DNA of 47,059 bases from Nitrospinota bacterium (GCA_016217735.1 JACRGQ010000048.1:1-47059), one strand, 5' to 3'. Shown: positions 8,592-16,559, numbered from the stretch's first letter. Program-made: numbers and translations. The notes: generated by a model from the letters alone, not told the origin.

Positions 8592-10070
8592 ATGAAAAGC
8601 CGCCTCACATTACGCAATGCCGAAGCTGCTCCGCTGAAATTGATAGAACCGTTCGACGCGGCCGTCTTCGCCGAACGCGTACAGCGCGACATCAAGGGGG
8701 GCTACCGGCTTGTCTCGTTCTTCGCCCACAAGACCGGCGCGCAAAACGCCCGCCTGTACGCCGTGATCGCCTACGACGGCGACGGCCTTCTCCGCGTGGC
8801 CGCCACCGATGTGGCCGGCGCATTCGGTTCCCTCACCCCGGATACGCCGCAGGCGCACCTGTTTGAGCGGGAGATATTCGAGCAGACCGGCATCATCCCC
8901 AAAGGGCATCCGTGGCTCAAGCCGGTGCGCTTCGCCACGGCATCCCCCGAAGAGATGGGGATAATGAAATTCCACCGTGTGGAAGGGGCGGCCGTACACG
9001 AGGTGGCCGTCGGCCCGGTGCATGCCGGCATCATAGAGCCGGGCCACTTCCGCTTCCAGTGCGAAGGCGAAACCGTGCTGCACCTGGAGACGGCGCTGGG
9101 CTACCAGCACCGCGGCGTGGAACGCGCCCTGAAAAACGGGCCGGACAAGCGGAGCATCCACTACGCCGAAACCCTCGCGGGGGACACCACCATCGGCCAC
9201 GCCACCGCCTGGTGCCAGGCGCTGGAGGCGCTGGCCGGCGTGGAAATTTCCTTCCGGGCGCGCGCGATACGCGAGATCGCGCTGGAGCTGGAGCGGCTGG
9301 CCAACCATGTGGGGGATATCGGAGCGCTCGCGGGCGACATCGGCTTCCTCCCCACCGCCGCGTGGTGCGGACGGCTGCGGGGCGATTTTCTGAACATGAC
9401 CGCCGTTATCTGCGGCAACCGCTTCGGCCGCGGACTGGTGAGGCCCGGCGGCGTGGCGTTCGACATCGCCAAGCCGCGGGTAACCGACATCCTCAACCGC
9501 CTCGATGCGGCTTATGAGGGACTGGACGCCGCCGTGCCGCTGCTGTTCGACACCCCGTCGGTACTTTCCCGCTTCGAGGAGACCGGACGCCTCTCGATCC
9601 GGCACGCGGTGGACCTCGGCCTTGTCGGCCCCGCCGCGCGCGCCTGCGGCATAGAACTCGACGTGCGCAAAAATTTTGTCCGCCGCCCCGAGCCGTCCAC
9701 CCGCTTCACCATCAGCACCTGGAACACCGGGGACGTTTTCGCCCGCGGCATGGTGCGCTGGCTGGAAATCCAGCGCTCCATCGCCTATGTGCGCGACCGC
9801 ATCCGCCTCTTGCCGGACGACGAACCGATGCGCCCGATGCAACCTCCGCGCCCCGCGCACTTCACCGTATCGCTGGTGGAGGGATGGCGCGGCGAGATAT
9901 GCCACACCGCCATCACCGGCGGCGACGGAAAGTTGGCGCTTTACAAAGTGGTCGATCCATCCTTCCACAACTGGATGGGGCTGGCCGCCGCCATGCGGGG
10001 ACAGCAAATCTCCGATTTCCCGCTCTGCAACAAAAGCTTCAACCTGAGCTACTGCGGCCATGACCTCTGA
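8592..10070 (+). CDS. NuoCD/HyfG-like large subunit without [NiFe] ligands (Ehr complex)
   Basis: A 492-residue fusion of a NuoC-like 30-kDa domain (about 1-110) and a NuoD/[NiFe]-hydrogenase large-subunit-like domain (about 125-492). LGYQHRGVERAL matches the fold's N-terminal signature. In true group 4 hydrogenases the next motif is ERICGIC-x3-H. Here it is ETLAGDTTIGH, with Ala196 and Thr199 in place of the two nickel cysteines. The C-terminal DPCxxC motif is replaced by FNLSYCGHDL, with Ser486 and Gly489 at the ligand positions, and the protein ends there without a cleavable tail. A Ni-Fe centre is therefore not expected. The subunit probably makes a quinone-like or substrate pocket, as in complex I; the real substrate is unknown. 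Confidence 0.9.
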   Translation: MKSRLTLRNAEAAPLKLIEPFDAAVFAERVQRDIKGGYRLVSFFAHKTGAQNARLYAVIAYDGDGLLRVAATDVAGAFGSLTPDTPQAHLFEREIFEQTGIIPKGHPWLKPVRFATASPEEMGIMKFHRVEGAAVHEVAVGPVHAGIIEPGHFRFQCEGETVLHLETALGYQHRGVERALKNGPDKRSIHYAETLAGDTTIGHATAWCQALEALAGVEISFRARAIREIALELERLANHVGDIGALAGDIGFLPTAAWCGRLRGDFLNMTAVICGNRFGRGLVRPGGVAFDIAKPRVTDILNRLDAAYEGLDAAVPLLFDTPSVLSRFEETGRLSIRHAVDLGLVGPAARACGIELDVRKNFVRRPEPSTRFTISTWNTGDVFARGMVRWLEIQRSIAYVRDRIRLLPDDEPMRPMQPPRPAHFTVSLVEGWRGEICHTAITGGDGKLALYKVVDPSFHNWMGLAAAMRGQQISDFPLCNKSFNLSYCGHDL

Positions 10071-10075
10071 GGTGG

Positions 10076-10906
10076 ATGATGGGACTGATTGACATCCTGT
10101 TCGCCCGCGCCCGGCAGGGATACCGCACGATAGGCTACCCGAAGGAGCCGCCGGCCATGCCGGAACTTTTTCAGGGACTGCCGGTGGTGCGGCAGGAACT
10201 CTGCCGGGCCGGTTGCGCCAAATGCGCGGACATCTGCCCCACCGGCGCGATTACCGTGCCGGCGCATATCAAAAACCCGGAACTGCTGCTGTTTGAAACC
10301 TCCGATGGCGCCGACGGCGGCGACGACAAACTGAGCCTCGACATGGGACGCTGCATATTCTGCGGTGAATGCGAAAAGGCCTGCGGCGGCAAAGCCATCG
10401 AATTCACGAAGGAGTACCGCTTGGCCGCGTCATCGCGCGAGGCACTTAAATTGACCGGCGAGACATACGAAAAAGCCAAGGCGCTGGACGAAAAAGCATT
10501 AAGGGTGTTCGGGCGGTCGCTCAAGCTGCGGCAGGTGAGCGCGGGCGGCTGCAACGCCTGCGAAGCCGACGTTAACGTCCTCAATACCGTGGTGTTCGAC
10601 CTCGGGCGGTTCGGCATACAGTTCGCCGCCTCGCCGCGCCACGCCGACGGCCTGCTCATCACCGGGCCGGTGACGAAGAACATGGAACTGGCCCTGCGCA
10701 AAACCTGGGACGCCGTGCCGGAACCGAAGATCGTCATCGCCGTGGGAGCCTGCGCCATCAACGGCGGCCCGTACATCGGACATGGGGAAACCCGCAACGG
10801 CATCCCCTCGTGGCTGAAGGTCGATCTCTACATCCCCGGCTGCCCGCCGCACCCCATCACCATCCTCGATGGCCTCCTTCGCCTGCTCAACAAGCTGGAA
10901 GAGTGA
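10076..10906 (+). CDS. fused ferredoxin-NuoB small subunit of Ehr complex (HyfH-HyfI type)
   Basis: A 276-residue fusion. The N-terminal part carries two [4Fe-4S] ferredoxin motifs: C43-x3-C47-x2-C50-x3-C54 (CRAGCAKCADICP) and C93-x2-C96-x2-C99-x3-C103. The C-terminal part is a NuoB/hydrogenase small-subunit domain with the N2-type ligands C159 and C162 (GGCNAC), C226 (GACAINGG) and C256 (GCPPHP). The electron path through three Fe-S clusters is therefore intact, unlike the catalytic site of the large subunit. It is the last gene of the operon; GAGGTGG lies just ahead of the ATG at 10076. The protein is soluble and would dock on the cytoplasmic face of the membrane arm. Confidence 0.92.
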   Translation: MMGLIDILFARARQGYRTIGYPKEPPAMPELFQGLPVVRQELCRAGCAKCADICPTGAITVPAHIKNPELLLFETSDGADGGDDKLSLDMGRCIFCGECEKACGGKAIEFTKEYRLAASSREALKLTGETYEKAKALDEKALRVFGRSLKLRQVSAGGCNACEADVNVLNTVVFDLGRFGIQFAASPRHADGLLITGPVTKNMELALRKTWDAVPEPKIVIAVGACAINGGPYIGHGETRNGIPSWLKVDLYIPGCPPHPITILDGLLRLLNKLEE

Positions 10907-11030
10907 CTTTTCTCCCCCATAAAAGCCCGTCTGAAATTGGATACAACCCAAAAACCGAATAGGTACACCCCACCCACCTTTTGACAGATCAAATCACAAC
11001 AACCAACTGATTTATTTACACATTCATCAA

Positions 11031-11046
11031 CGGCACGGCTGTTGCT
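11031..11046 (+). promoter_or_regulatory. candidate sigma-54 (-24/-12) promoter
   Basis: CGGCACG-N4-TTGCT matches the sigma-54 consensus TGGCACG-N4-TTGCW at all positions but the first, with GG (11032-11033) and GC (11044-11045) exactly 10 nt apart. Transcription would begin near 11057, only about 5 nt before the ATG at 11062, so the first ORF would be nearly leaderless or start further in. No activator gene or rpoN is in the window. Confidence 0.4.
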
Positions 11047-11061
11047 TTATAAAATGCAGGT

Positions 11062-11190
11062 ATGAGTAAAAAAATCGAATCCAAACAAGCGGATACAAAC
11101 GCGATAAACGGCGAAGATTTCTACGCGCAGGCGGCGGCAACCATGATTGGTGTGGTGGCGGCCTTGCTGGGCGGACTTTTCATCGCATAA
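11062..11190 (+). CDS. small single-pass membrane protein (42 aa), function unknown
   Basis: A 42-codon frame starting MSKKIESKQADTN. It has a charged N-terminal half and one C-terminal hydrophobic helix (ATMIGVVAALLGGLFIA), which gives a small membrane-anchored protein. I do not recognise it. It is the first of three short ORFs between the Ehr operon and a strong terminator, and it lies immediately downstream of a sigma-54-like promoter. The ribosome-binding site is poor (AGG two bases before ATG), consistent with near-leaderless initiation or with use of the internal ATG at residue 28. Its real expression is uncertain, but the helix-like composition on this strand and the good site of the next ORF support it. 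Confidence 0.45.
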   Translation: MSKKIESKQADTNAINGEDFYAQAAATMIGVVAALLGGLFIA

Positions 11191-11204
11191 AGGGGGAGAA
11201 AACA

Positions 11205-11411
11205 ATGGGCGCGACCAGTTCGATATTCAATACACAGGATTTCGCGCGGCACTACACAAAGCAACGCCGCGCGGTGGTGATAAACAACGGCACACGGATT
11301 CAGCCGGCGGCCAAGCTGACCACCGGCTGGCCGGAAGTGCGGATACTGATCGTGGCGGGACTGCTGATCTGCTGCGCCAGCCTTGCCAAGATGATTGTTG
11401 GGATGCTCTGA
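11205..11411 (+). CDS. small membrane protein (68 aa), function unknown
   Basis: A 68-residue product with a basic, polar N-terminal half (FARHYTKQRRAVVINNGTRI) and one strong C-terminal membrane helix (ILIVAGLLICCASLAKMIVG) containing adjacent cysteines. AGGGGGAG lies 7 nt before the ATG, a convincing ribosome-binding site. It is 14 nt downstream of the 42-residue ORF, so the two are probably co-transcribed and both are membrane-anchored. I recognise no family. It could be an accessory subunit of the neighbouring membrane complex or a stress-induced membrane protein; neither is shown by the sequence. Confidence 0.55.
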   Translation: MGATSSIFNTQDFARHYTKQRRAVVINNGTRIQPAAKLTTGWPEVRILIVAGLLICCASLAKMIVGML

Positions 11412-11426
11412 CCGGAACGATATGCC

Positions 11427-11636
11427 ATGCACACGAACAGTTCGATCATGAGACTTCCCGCGATGACGCCGCCGGCGAGGGCGAGAACCGGCATCTTCAA
11501 GCGGAACGCGCGCAAGGTGGAACGCGAAATGATCGTCCACACTGAATTGGCGTTTCGGGCGCGGGAAAAGTTTCCGCTGGCCATGAGCCTGCTGAGTGTC
11601 GTCCGCTGGATGTCGAGGATGATAACGGGTCTCTGA
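11427..11636 (+). CDS. small basic protein (69 aa), function unknown
   Basis: A 69-residue frame rich in Arg, Met and Lys (FKRNARKVEREM, RWMSRMITGL) with no cysteine and no clear membrane helix. It starts 15 nt after the 68-residue ORF and ends 20 nt before a strong terminator, which favours it as the third member of a small transcript. The ribosome-binding site is weak (GGAA about 10 nt upstream). Composition alone does not prove that it is coded, and I assign no function. Confidence 0.35.
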   Translation: MHTNSSIMRLPAMTPPARARTGIFKRNARKVEREMIVHTELAFRAREKFPLAMSLLSVVRWMSRMITGL

Positions 11637-11655
11637 GAAGAGCCCGGTATACAAA

Positions 11656-11706
11656 AGCCGTCCCGAACCTCTCTCCCTCCCTCAATTTCGGGACGGCTAT
11701 TTTTTC
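11656..11706. terminator. bidirectional rho-independent terminator
   Basis: A 12-bp perfect stem, AGCCGTCCCGAA (11656-11667) and TTCGGGACGGCT (11687-11698), is followed on the plus strand by ATTTTTTT and on the minus strand by TTTTG. It ends the small-ORF transcript and, in the other direction, the leuC-leuD-leuB-asd operon, whose asd stop is at 11737. Confidence 0.85.
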
Positions 11707-11736
11707 CCCTTTTTCATAAGGAGGGAGAAAAGGCTC

Positions 11737-12759
11737 TTAGATCAAATTCCGCTTCACCAACTCTTCGGCGATCTGCACGGCGTTGAGCGCCGCCCCTTTG
11801 CGGATGTTGTCCGACACGATCCACATGGCCAGGCCGTGCTTCACCGCCGGGTCGCGCCGGATGCGGCCGACGAAGGTTTCGTCCTTCCCGGCCGCTTCGA
11901 TTGCCAGCGGATAGAGGCGGTTTGCCAGGTCGTCCAAAACCTCCACGCCGGGGGCGGCCTTCAATATCCCGCGCGCCTCTTCGGGCGAAAGCTCACTTTC
12001 AAATTCCACGTTCACCGATTCGCTGTGGCCGTAGAAGACCGGCACCCGCACGCAGGTCGGCGACACCTCGATGGCGGGCGCCTCCATGATCTTGCGGGTC
12101 TCGTTTACCATCTTCTTTTCTTCCTTGGTGTAGCCGTCCGCCTCGAACACGTCTATCTGCGGGATGCAGTTGAACGCTATCTGGTGCGGAAAGGCCGCCT
12201 TCGTCACTCCCTTGAAGGAAAAAAGGTCGCGCACCTGCTGCGATAGTTCGTCCACCCCCTTCTGCCCCGCGCCGGAGACCGACTGGTAGGTGGAGACCAC
12301 AATCCGCTTTATCTTCGCCTTCTTGTGCAGCGGATTCAAGGCCACCACCAACTGGATGGTGGAGCAGTTCGGGTTGGCTATGATCCCCTTCTTTTTATAT
12401 TGGGCAATGGCGTGCGCGTTCACTTCCGGCACCACCAGCGGCACGTCCGGATCCATCCGCCACGCGCTGGAATTGTCGATAACCACCGCGCCGGCCTTCA
12501 CCGCCGCCGGTGCGAACTGCTTGCTCCGGTCGCCGCCCGCGCTGAAAAGGGCTATCTCCACCCCCTTGAACGACGCTTCGGTGAGCTGCTCAACGTTGCA
12601 GGTGCGCCCGTTGAACTCAAGCTCTTTCCCCGCGCTGTTGGCGCTGGCGAGCATCTTTATGGTCTTGACCGGGAACTTGCGCTCCTCCAGAACCTTGATG
12701 AACTCCTGCCCCACCGCGCCGGTGGCGCCGGCGATGGCGATATTGTATTCGCGGCCCAT
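11737..12759 (-). CDS. asd: aspartate-semialdehyde dehydrogenase
   Basis: Reduces beta-aspartyl phosphate to aspartate semialdehyde with NADPH, the branch point to lysine/diaminopimelate, threonine and methionine. The 340-residue product has the NADP-binding loop GATGAVGQEF near the N-terminus, the active-site cysteine in NPNCSTIQLV, and the substrate-binding region around PVFYGHSESVNVEF. Family length is normal. It is the last gene of the leuCDB-asd operon: its ATG shares one base with the leuB stop (TAATG), with GGAG just upstream, so translation is coupled. Placing asd with the leucine genes is a familiar arrangement in several proteobacterial-type lineages. Confidence 0.97.
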   Translation of the reverse strand: MGREYNIAIAGATGAVGQEFIKVLEERKFPVKTIKMLASANSAGKELEFNGRTCNVEQLTEASFKGVEIALFSAGGDRSKQFAPAAVKAGAVVIDNSSAWRMDPDVPLVVPEVNAHAIAQYKKKGIIANPNCSTIQLVVALNPLHKKAKIKRIVVSTYQSVSGAGQKGVDELSQQVRDLFSFKGVTKAAFPHQIAFNCIPQIDVFEADGYTKEEKKMVNETRKIMEAPAIEVSPTCVRVPVFYGHSESVNVEFESELSPEEARGILKAAPGVEVLDDLANRLYPLAIEAAGKDETFVGRIRRDPAVKHGLAMWIVSDNIRKGAALNAVQIAEELVKRNLI

Positions 12760-13829
12760 TACAACTCCTTCACGATGAGATCGCCCATTTCAACGGTGCC
12801 GACCTTGGTGGCGCCGGGCGAATAGATGTCGCCGGTGCGGTAGCCCTTGTCTAAAACCTTTGCCACGGCGTTTTCAATAACGCGCGCGGCGTCGGAACGG
12901 TCGAAGGTGTACTCCAGCATCATCGCCATCGAAAGGATGGAGGCGATGGGATTGGCTATCCCCTTCCCGGCGATGTCCGGCGCGCTGCCGTGAATCGGCT
13001 CATACATCCCCTTCTTCCCGTTGAGGGATGCGGAGGGGAGCATGCCGATGCTTCCCGTCAACATCGAGGCTTCGTCGCTCAGGATGTCGCCGAAGATATT
13101 GCCGGTCACCATCACGTCGAACTGCTTCGGCGCGCGAACCAACTGCATGGCGGCATTATCCACATACATATGGCTGAGTTCGATATCGGGGTACTCCTTG
13201 TCGCGTACCTGCTGCACCACTTCGCGCCACAGCTCGGTGGTTTCCAGCACGTTCGCCTTGTCGATGCTGCAGACCTTGCGGCTCCGCTTGCGGGCGATAT
13301 CGAACGCAACGCGGGCTATGCGGACTATTTCGGGGGTGGTGTAGACCATCGTGTTGATGCCGCGCTTGGTGCCGTCCGGCAGCGTCTCGACGCCGCGCGG
13401 CTTGCCGAAGTAGAGGTCGCCGGTCAGTTCACGCACCACCACCATGTCGATCCCTTCCACCACCTCGCGCTTGAGGGTGCTGGCGTCGACGAGCGGCGCG
13501 AACATCTTGGCCGGGCGGAGGTTGGCGTACAGGTCCAGCGCGGAACGCAGGCCGAGGAGGCCGCGCTCGGGGCGCACGCTGTAATCCAGCTTTTCCCACT
13601 TGGGGCCGCCGACCGCGCCGAGGAAAATGGCGTCGGCCTTCTTCGCCTTCGCCAGCGTATCTTCCGGCAACGGCGTGCCGAATTTGTCGTAGGCGGCGCC
13701 GCCCACGGGGGCCTCCACGTATTCAAAGCCGATTTTGAACTTTTTATCGATGGCGTTCAGCGCCTTCACCGCTTCCGCGGCCACTTCGGGGCCGATGCCA
13801 TCGCCCGCGCACAGAGCTATCAAAGGCAT
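12759..13829 (-). CDS. leuB: 3-isopropylmalate dehydrogenase
   Basis: Catalyses NAD-dependent oxidative decarboxylation of 3-isopropylmalate, the third leucine step. The 356-residue product shows the family signatures GDGIGPEV at the start, the substrate-binding Arg/Leu loop around [30 protein letters not shown], and the metal-binding segment [19 protein letters not shown]. Length is typical. It starts 1 nt after the leuD stop and overlaps asd by one base. Nothing unusual is seen. Confidence 0.98.
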   Translation of the reverse strand: MPLIALCAGDGIGPEVAAEAVKALNAIDKKFKIGFEYVEAPVGGAAYDKFGTPLPEDTLAKAKKADAIFLGAVGGPKWEKLDYSVRPERGLLGLRSALDLYANLRPAKMFAPLVDASTLKREVVEGIDMVVVRELTGDLYFGKPRGVETLPDGTKRGINTMVYTTPEIVRIARVAFDIARKRSRKVCSIDKANVLETTELWREVVQQVRDKEYPDIELSHMYVDNAAMQLVRAPKQFDVMVTGNIFGDILSDEASMLTGSIGMLPSASLNGKKGMYEPIHGSAPDIAGKGIANPIASILSMAMMLEYTFDRSDAARVIENAVAKVLDKGYRTGDIYSPGATKVGTVEMGDLIVKEL

Positions 13830-13830
13830 G

Positions 13831-14337
13831 TCAGTTCACTCCCATCTTTTTCTTGATCGAGGCCATCAGCCCGCCCGCTTCGATAAGCTGCTGCATGAAC
13901 GGCGGTATCGGCGCGGCCTGGTAACTTTCATTCCGTGTGATGTTCTTTATCACGCCGGTGTTCATATCCACTTCCAGTTCGTCGCCCGGCTTGATGCGGT
14001 CCGGCGCGTCGGCCGATTCAAAGATCGGCAACCCCATGTTGAATGCGTTGCGGTAAAAAATCCGCGCGAACGACTTGGCGATAACGCAGCTCACCCGCGC
14101 CCCCTTGATGGCAATCGGTGCGTGCTCGCGGCTGCTGCCGCAGCCGAAATTCTTTTGCGCCACGATCACGTCGCCCGCCTTCACCTTTTTGGGAAATTCC
14201 GGGTCGGCGTCTTCCATCACATGCTTCGCCAACTCCACCGGATCGATGGTGGTGAGGTAGCGGGCCGGTATGATAGCGTCGGTATCAACGTCCGCCCCGA
14301 ACATATGGGCTTTCCCCTTCAATACTTTCTTGCTCAC
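13831..14337 (-). CDS. leuD: 3-isopropylmalate dehydratase small subunit
   Basis: Small (swivel-domain) subunit of isopropylmalate isomerase, partner of LeuC. The 168-residue product is of the shorter archaeal/delta-type family. It has [13 protein letters not shown] near the start and the substrate loop [15 protein letters not shown]. It overlaps leuC by 4 nt (ATGA) and is followed directly by leuB, so the two subunits are made together from one mRNA. It could in principle serve homoaconitase, but the adjoining leuB and leuC make leucine synthesis the simplest reading. Confidence 0.96.
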   Translation of the reverse strand: MSKKVLKGKAHMFGADVDTDAIIPARYLTTIDPVELAKHVMEDADPEFPKKVKAGDVIVAQKNFGCGSSREHAPIAIKGARVSCVIAKSFARIFYRNAFNMGLPIFESADAPDRIKPGDELEVDMNTGVIKNITRNESYQAAPIPPFMQQLIEAGGLMASIKKKMGVN

Positions 14338-15596
14338 AGCACTTCCTCCGGCGACGAGATTTTGCCTAAAATCGCGGTGGCGGCGGCGACGGCCGGCCCG
14401 GCGAGGTAGACCTCGCTGGTGCGGTGACCCATGCGCCCCACAAAATTACGGTTGGTGGTGGTGAGGGCTTTTTCCCCCGCCCCCAGTATCCCCATGTGGC
14501 CGCCCAGGCACGGCCCGCAGGTGGGGGTGCTGACCACCGCTTCGGCGTCGATAAATACCTCCAGCAAACCGTCCTTCATCGCCTGCTTGTAAATGTCCTG
14601 CGTGGCGGGGATGACGATCATCCGCACCCCTTTGGCGACTTTCTTGCCGCGCATAAGGTCGGCGGCTATTTTCAAATCGCTGTAGCGGCCGTTGGTGCAG
14701 GAGCCGACCACCACTTGGTCAACCTTTACCGTGCCGACCTTGCCGATGGCGCGGGTGTTGCTCGGCAAGTGCGGGAACGCCACCTGCATCTCCATTGTGG
14801 CAAGGTCGATATCCATCCGCTCGCAGTACTTGGCGTCGGCGTCCGATGCGTAGTACTTCGGCGTCCGCTTGAAGCGGCCTTCCACATACGCCTTGGTCTT
14901 TTCGTCTGGGGTAAAGATGCCATTCTTGGCGCCGGCCTCAATCGCCATATTGCAGATGGTGAGCCGGTCGTCCAGCGAAAGGTGCCCGGCGCCATCGCCG
15001 GTATATTCCATCGCCTTGTAAAGCGCGCCGTCCACACCGATCTTGCCGATGATGTAAAGAATGACATCCTTGCCGGTGATCCACTTGGCCGGCTTGCCTT
15101 TCAGGTTGAAGAGCATGGTCTCCGGCACGCGATACCACGCCTCGCCGGTGATCATCGCGGCGGCAAGGTCGGTGCTGCCGACGCCGCTGGCGAACGCGCC
15201 CAACGCGCCGTAGGTGCAGGTGTGGCTGTCCGCGCCGATGACGAGGTCGCCGGGGCCGACAACTCCCTGTTCGGGAAGCAAGGTGTGCTCGACCCCCATG
15301 CGGCCCACATCCCAAAAGTGGGTGAGCTTCTGCTCAAGGGCGAACTCGCGCACCAGCTTCACCTGGTTGGCGCTGTCGATATCCTTGTTGGGGGCGAAGT
15401 GATCCGGCACCAGCGCCACCTTCTCCTTGTCGAACACTTTGGTGGCCCCCGCCTTTTTGAATTCCTGTATGGAAATCGGCGCGGTGATATCGTTGGCAAG
15501 GGCGATATCCACCTTGCAGTTAATCAGTTGGCCGGGCGCAACTTCTTTCAGCCCCGCGTGCGCGGCAAGTACTTTTTCGGTAATCGTCATTCCCAT
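14334..15596 (-). CDS. leuC: 3-isopropylmalate dehydratase large subunit
   Basis: Aconitase-family [4Fe-4S] dehydratase that isomerises 2- to 3-isopropylmalate with LeuD. The 420-residue product has [20 protein letters not shown], the first cluster Cys in GSCTNGR, and the last two in [10 protein letters not shown]. The start is set at the ATG at 15596 (MGMTITEK) because GAGGG lies 8 nt upstream; the frame stays open a further 35 codons, but that extension is not LeuC-like. It is the first gene of the operon. An AATTCT-AGC-AGAATT dyad overlapping a possible -10 lies about 37 nt upstream and may be a regulatory site. Confidence 0.97.
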   Translation of the reverse strand: MGMTITEKVLAAHAGLKEVAPGQLINCKVDIALANDITAPISIQEFKKAGATKVFDKEKVALVPDHFAPNKDIDSANQVKLVREFALEQKLTHFWDVGRMGVEHTLLPEQGVVGPGDLVIGADSHTCTYGALGAFASGVGSTDLAAAMITGEAWYRVPETMLFNLKGKPAKWITGKDVILYIIGKIGVDGALYKAMEYTGDGAGHLSLDDRLTICNMAIEAGAKNGIFTPDEKTKAYVEGRFKRTPKYYASDADAKYCERMDIDLATMEMQVAFPHLPSNTRAIGKVGTVKVDQVVVGSCTNGRYSDLKIAADLMRGKKVAKGVRMIVIPATQDIYKQAMKDGLLEVFIDAEAVVSTPTCGPCLGGHMGILGAGEKALTTTNRNFVGRMGHRTSEVYLAGPAVAAATAILGKISSPEEVL

Positions 15597-15632
15597 CTGG
15601 CAATCCCTCAATTGGTTTAAAAATAAGGGATA

Positions 15633-15647
15633 AATTCTAGCAGAATT
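15633..15647 (-). promoter_or_regulatory. operator-like dyad overlapping a possible leuC -10 box
   Basis: A perfect inverted repeat, AATTCT-3 nt-AGAATT, contains TAGAAT on the minus strand (15634-15639), about 38 nt before the leuC ATG. No good -35 box is present, so either a regulator acts here or the match is fortuitous. No leader peptide with runs of Leu codons was found. Confidence 0.25.
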
Positions 15648-15760
15648 CCGCTTTTCCGGATAGTGCTTACCGCCGGGCGCGGCGGATGACGCGGAAAACA
15701 ATTTGCTTTACCAAAATCGCCGGGCCTGTGATAGTATTCACTCCTTCAAAACAGGGCAGT

Positions 15761-15837
15761 CGGGATGTGGCTCAGCCTGGTAGAGCACTCGCTTCGGGAG
15801 CGAGGGGTCGGTGGTTCAAATCCACTCATCCCGACCA
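15761..15837 (+). tRNA. tRNA-Pro (anticodon CGG)
   Basis: A complete 77-nt cloverleaf. The acceptor stem pairs CGGGATG with CATCCCG, followed by discriminator A and an encoded CCA. The D arm contains GGCTCAGCCTGGTAGAGC. The anticodon stem CTCGC/GCGAG closes the loop TTCGGGA, giving CGG, which reads the proline codon CCG. The T arm is GGTGGTTCAAATCCACT. CCG is abundant in this GC-rich DNA. The gene is alone between the leu operon and a hemerythrin gene. Confidence 0.97.
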
Positions 15838-15865
15838 TTTTTCCGCGCAAAACACGGAAAAATGG
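15835..15865. terminator. AT-rich hairpin overlapping the tRNA 3' end
   Basis: CCATTTTTCCG (15835-15845) pairs perfectly with CGGAAAAATGG (15855-15865), starting inside the encoded CCA of tRNA-Pro. There is no T-run after it on the plus strand, so it may be a processing or termination structure and not a canonical terminator. Confidence 0.35.
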
Positions 15866-15887
15866 CGGAGCGGGCGGGCACGTAAAA

Positions 15888-16313
15888 CTACTTTATTCCC
15901 TTGTCCGTCAGGAACCGCGTATAGCGCTTATCCGTTCCGCACATATGCGTTTCCAGCCATTCGACGAGTGACCCCAGAACCTCCAGCATCATAAGAGCCT
16001 CGTTTCCCCGGTACCGGAGGTGGAAGTCCTCAAGCTTGCCGGAGAAACCATCATGCTCTTTTTTGTGGATTTCATACTCCGGGTAGCCGTACGCCAGCAT
16101 CACCTCTTCTTCGGTGGCGAAATGCAATCTCGCGTAGGTTATCAGGTCGCAAATAATATCCTCCAGGACGTCCTTGCCTTTATTCGCCTGAATATTTGCA
16201 AAGAGATGGTTGATGATCCCCACGAGCGCCTTGTGCTCGTCGTCAAAAGACTTGATGCCGACGCTTAAGTTCCCATCCCACTTTACCGGAAGCGCAACCT
16301 GCTTCTTTTCCAT
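15888..16313 (-). CDS. bacteriohemerythrin (first of two in the window)
   Basis: A 141-residue single-domain hemerythrin, a four-helix bundle binding O2 at a di-iron site. The expected ligands are present in order: His in FDDEHKALVGIINHLF, His and Glu in LHFATEEEVMLAYGYPEYEIHKKEH, and His/Asp in WLETHMCGTDKRY. It has no signal peptide and is cytosolic. GGAGG lies 9 nt before the ATG. On the same strand a short ORF with a perfect ribosome-binding site ends one base before this start, which could couple the two. Its paralogue at 23906 has about the same length. Together they bracket the kinase, NHL and radical SAM genes. Confidence 0.94.
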   Translation of the reverse strand: MEKKQVALPVKWDGNLSVGIKSFDDEHKALVGIINHLFANIQANKGKDVLEDIICDLITYARLHFATEEEVMLAYGYPEYEIHKKEHDGFSGKLEDFHLRYRGNEALMMLEVLGSLVEWLETHMCGTDKRYTRFLTDKGIK

Positions 16314-16314
16314 T

Positions 16315-16443
16315 TTAATGCGCCTCCGCTTTGAAAATTATCATCACTCTCAAAATACACCTGTTTCCGCACGGCGTCCATGTGTAACGTAAAAACGCAC
16401 CGCGTTCCCCACGCCGCCATGCGATTAAGGATTGTTTTTTCAT
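16315..16443 (-). CDS. possible small leader ORF (42 aa) upstream of hemerythrin
   Basis: On the minus strand AAAGGAGGGGGG directly precedes an ATG that opens MKKQSLIAWRRGERGAFLR; the frame stops one base before the hemerythrin ATG. Most of it lies within the direct repeat also found at 18621-18773. In that second copy the corresponding frame keeps QSLIAWRRGERGAF with two synonymous third-base changes and a 3-nt indel, but the start codon is lost. This looks coding-like but rests on one pairwise comparison. It could be a leader peptide, a remnant of a repeat-borne gene, or chance. Confidence 0.3.
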   Translation of the reverse strand: MKKQSLIAWRRGERGAFLRYTWTPCGNRCILRVMIIFKAEAH

Positions 16444-16498
16444 CCCCCCTCCTTTACCATTAAATAAGCAGGGTATCAGCGGGCAACTTACAACGGCG
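16352..16498. repeat. ~150-bp direct repeat, copy A (upstream of MHYT kinase)
   Basis: About 147 bp is clearly alike to 18621-18773 in the same orientation. The core GCCGCCATGCGATTAAGG and the following ATTGTTTTT are identical, while other parts differ by substitutions and short indels. The end is GGGCAACTTACAACGGCG here and GGGCAACATACAATGGCG in copy B. It lies in the divergent hemerythrin/kinase gap, and the two copies bracket the kinase gene. It may be a duplicated control region. Confidence 0.8.
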
Positions 16499-16559
16499 AA
16501 GGGGTTAAACGGAGGTTATCCGGGAAATGTTAGTTTAAAAACATTTGGCGGGACTGTGG

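Noticed and set aside
8592-10070. Functional [NiFe] hydrogenase
   Set aside because: All four nickel-ligand cysteines are replaced and no maturation genes (hyp) or C-terminal cleavage tail are present.
11121-11654. 177-codon minus-strand ORF opposite the three small ORFs
   Set aside because: His/Arg/Pro-rich shadow composition with no domain; the plus-strand frames have membrane helices and one good ribosome site.
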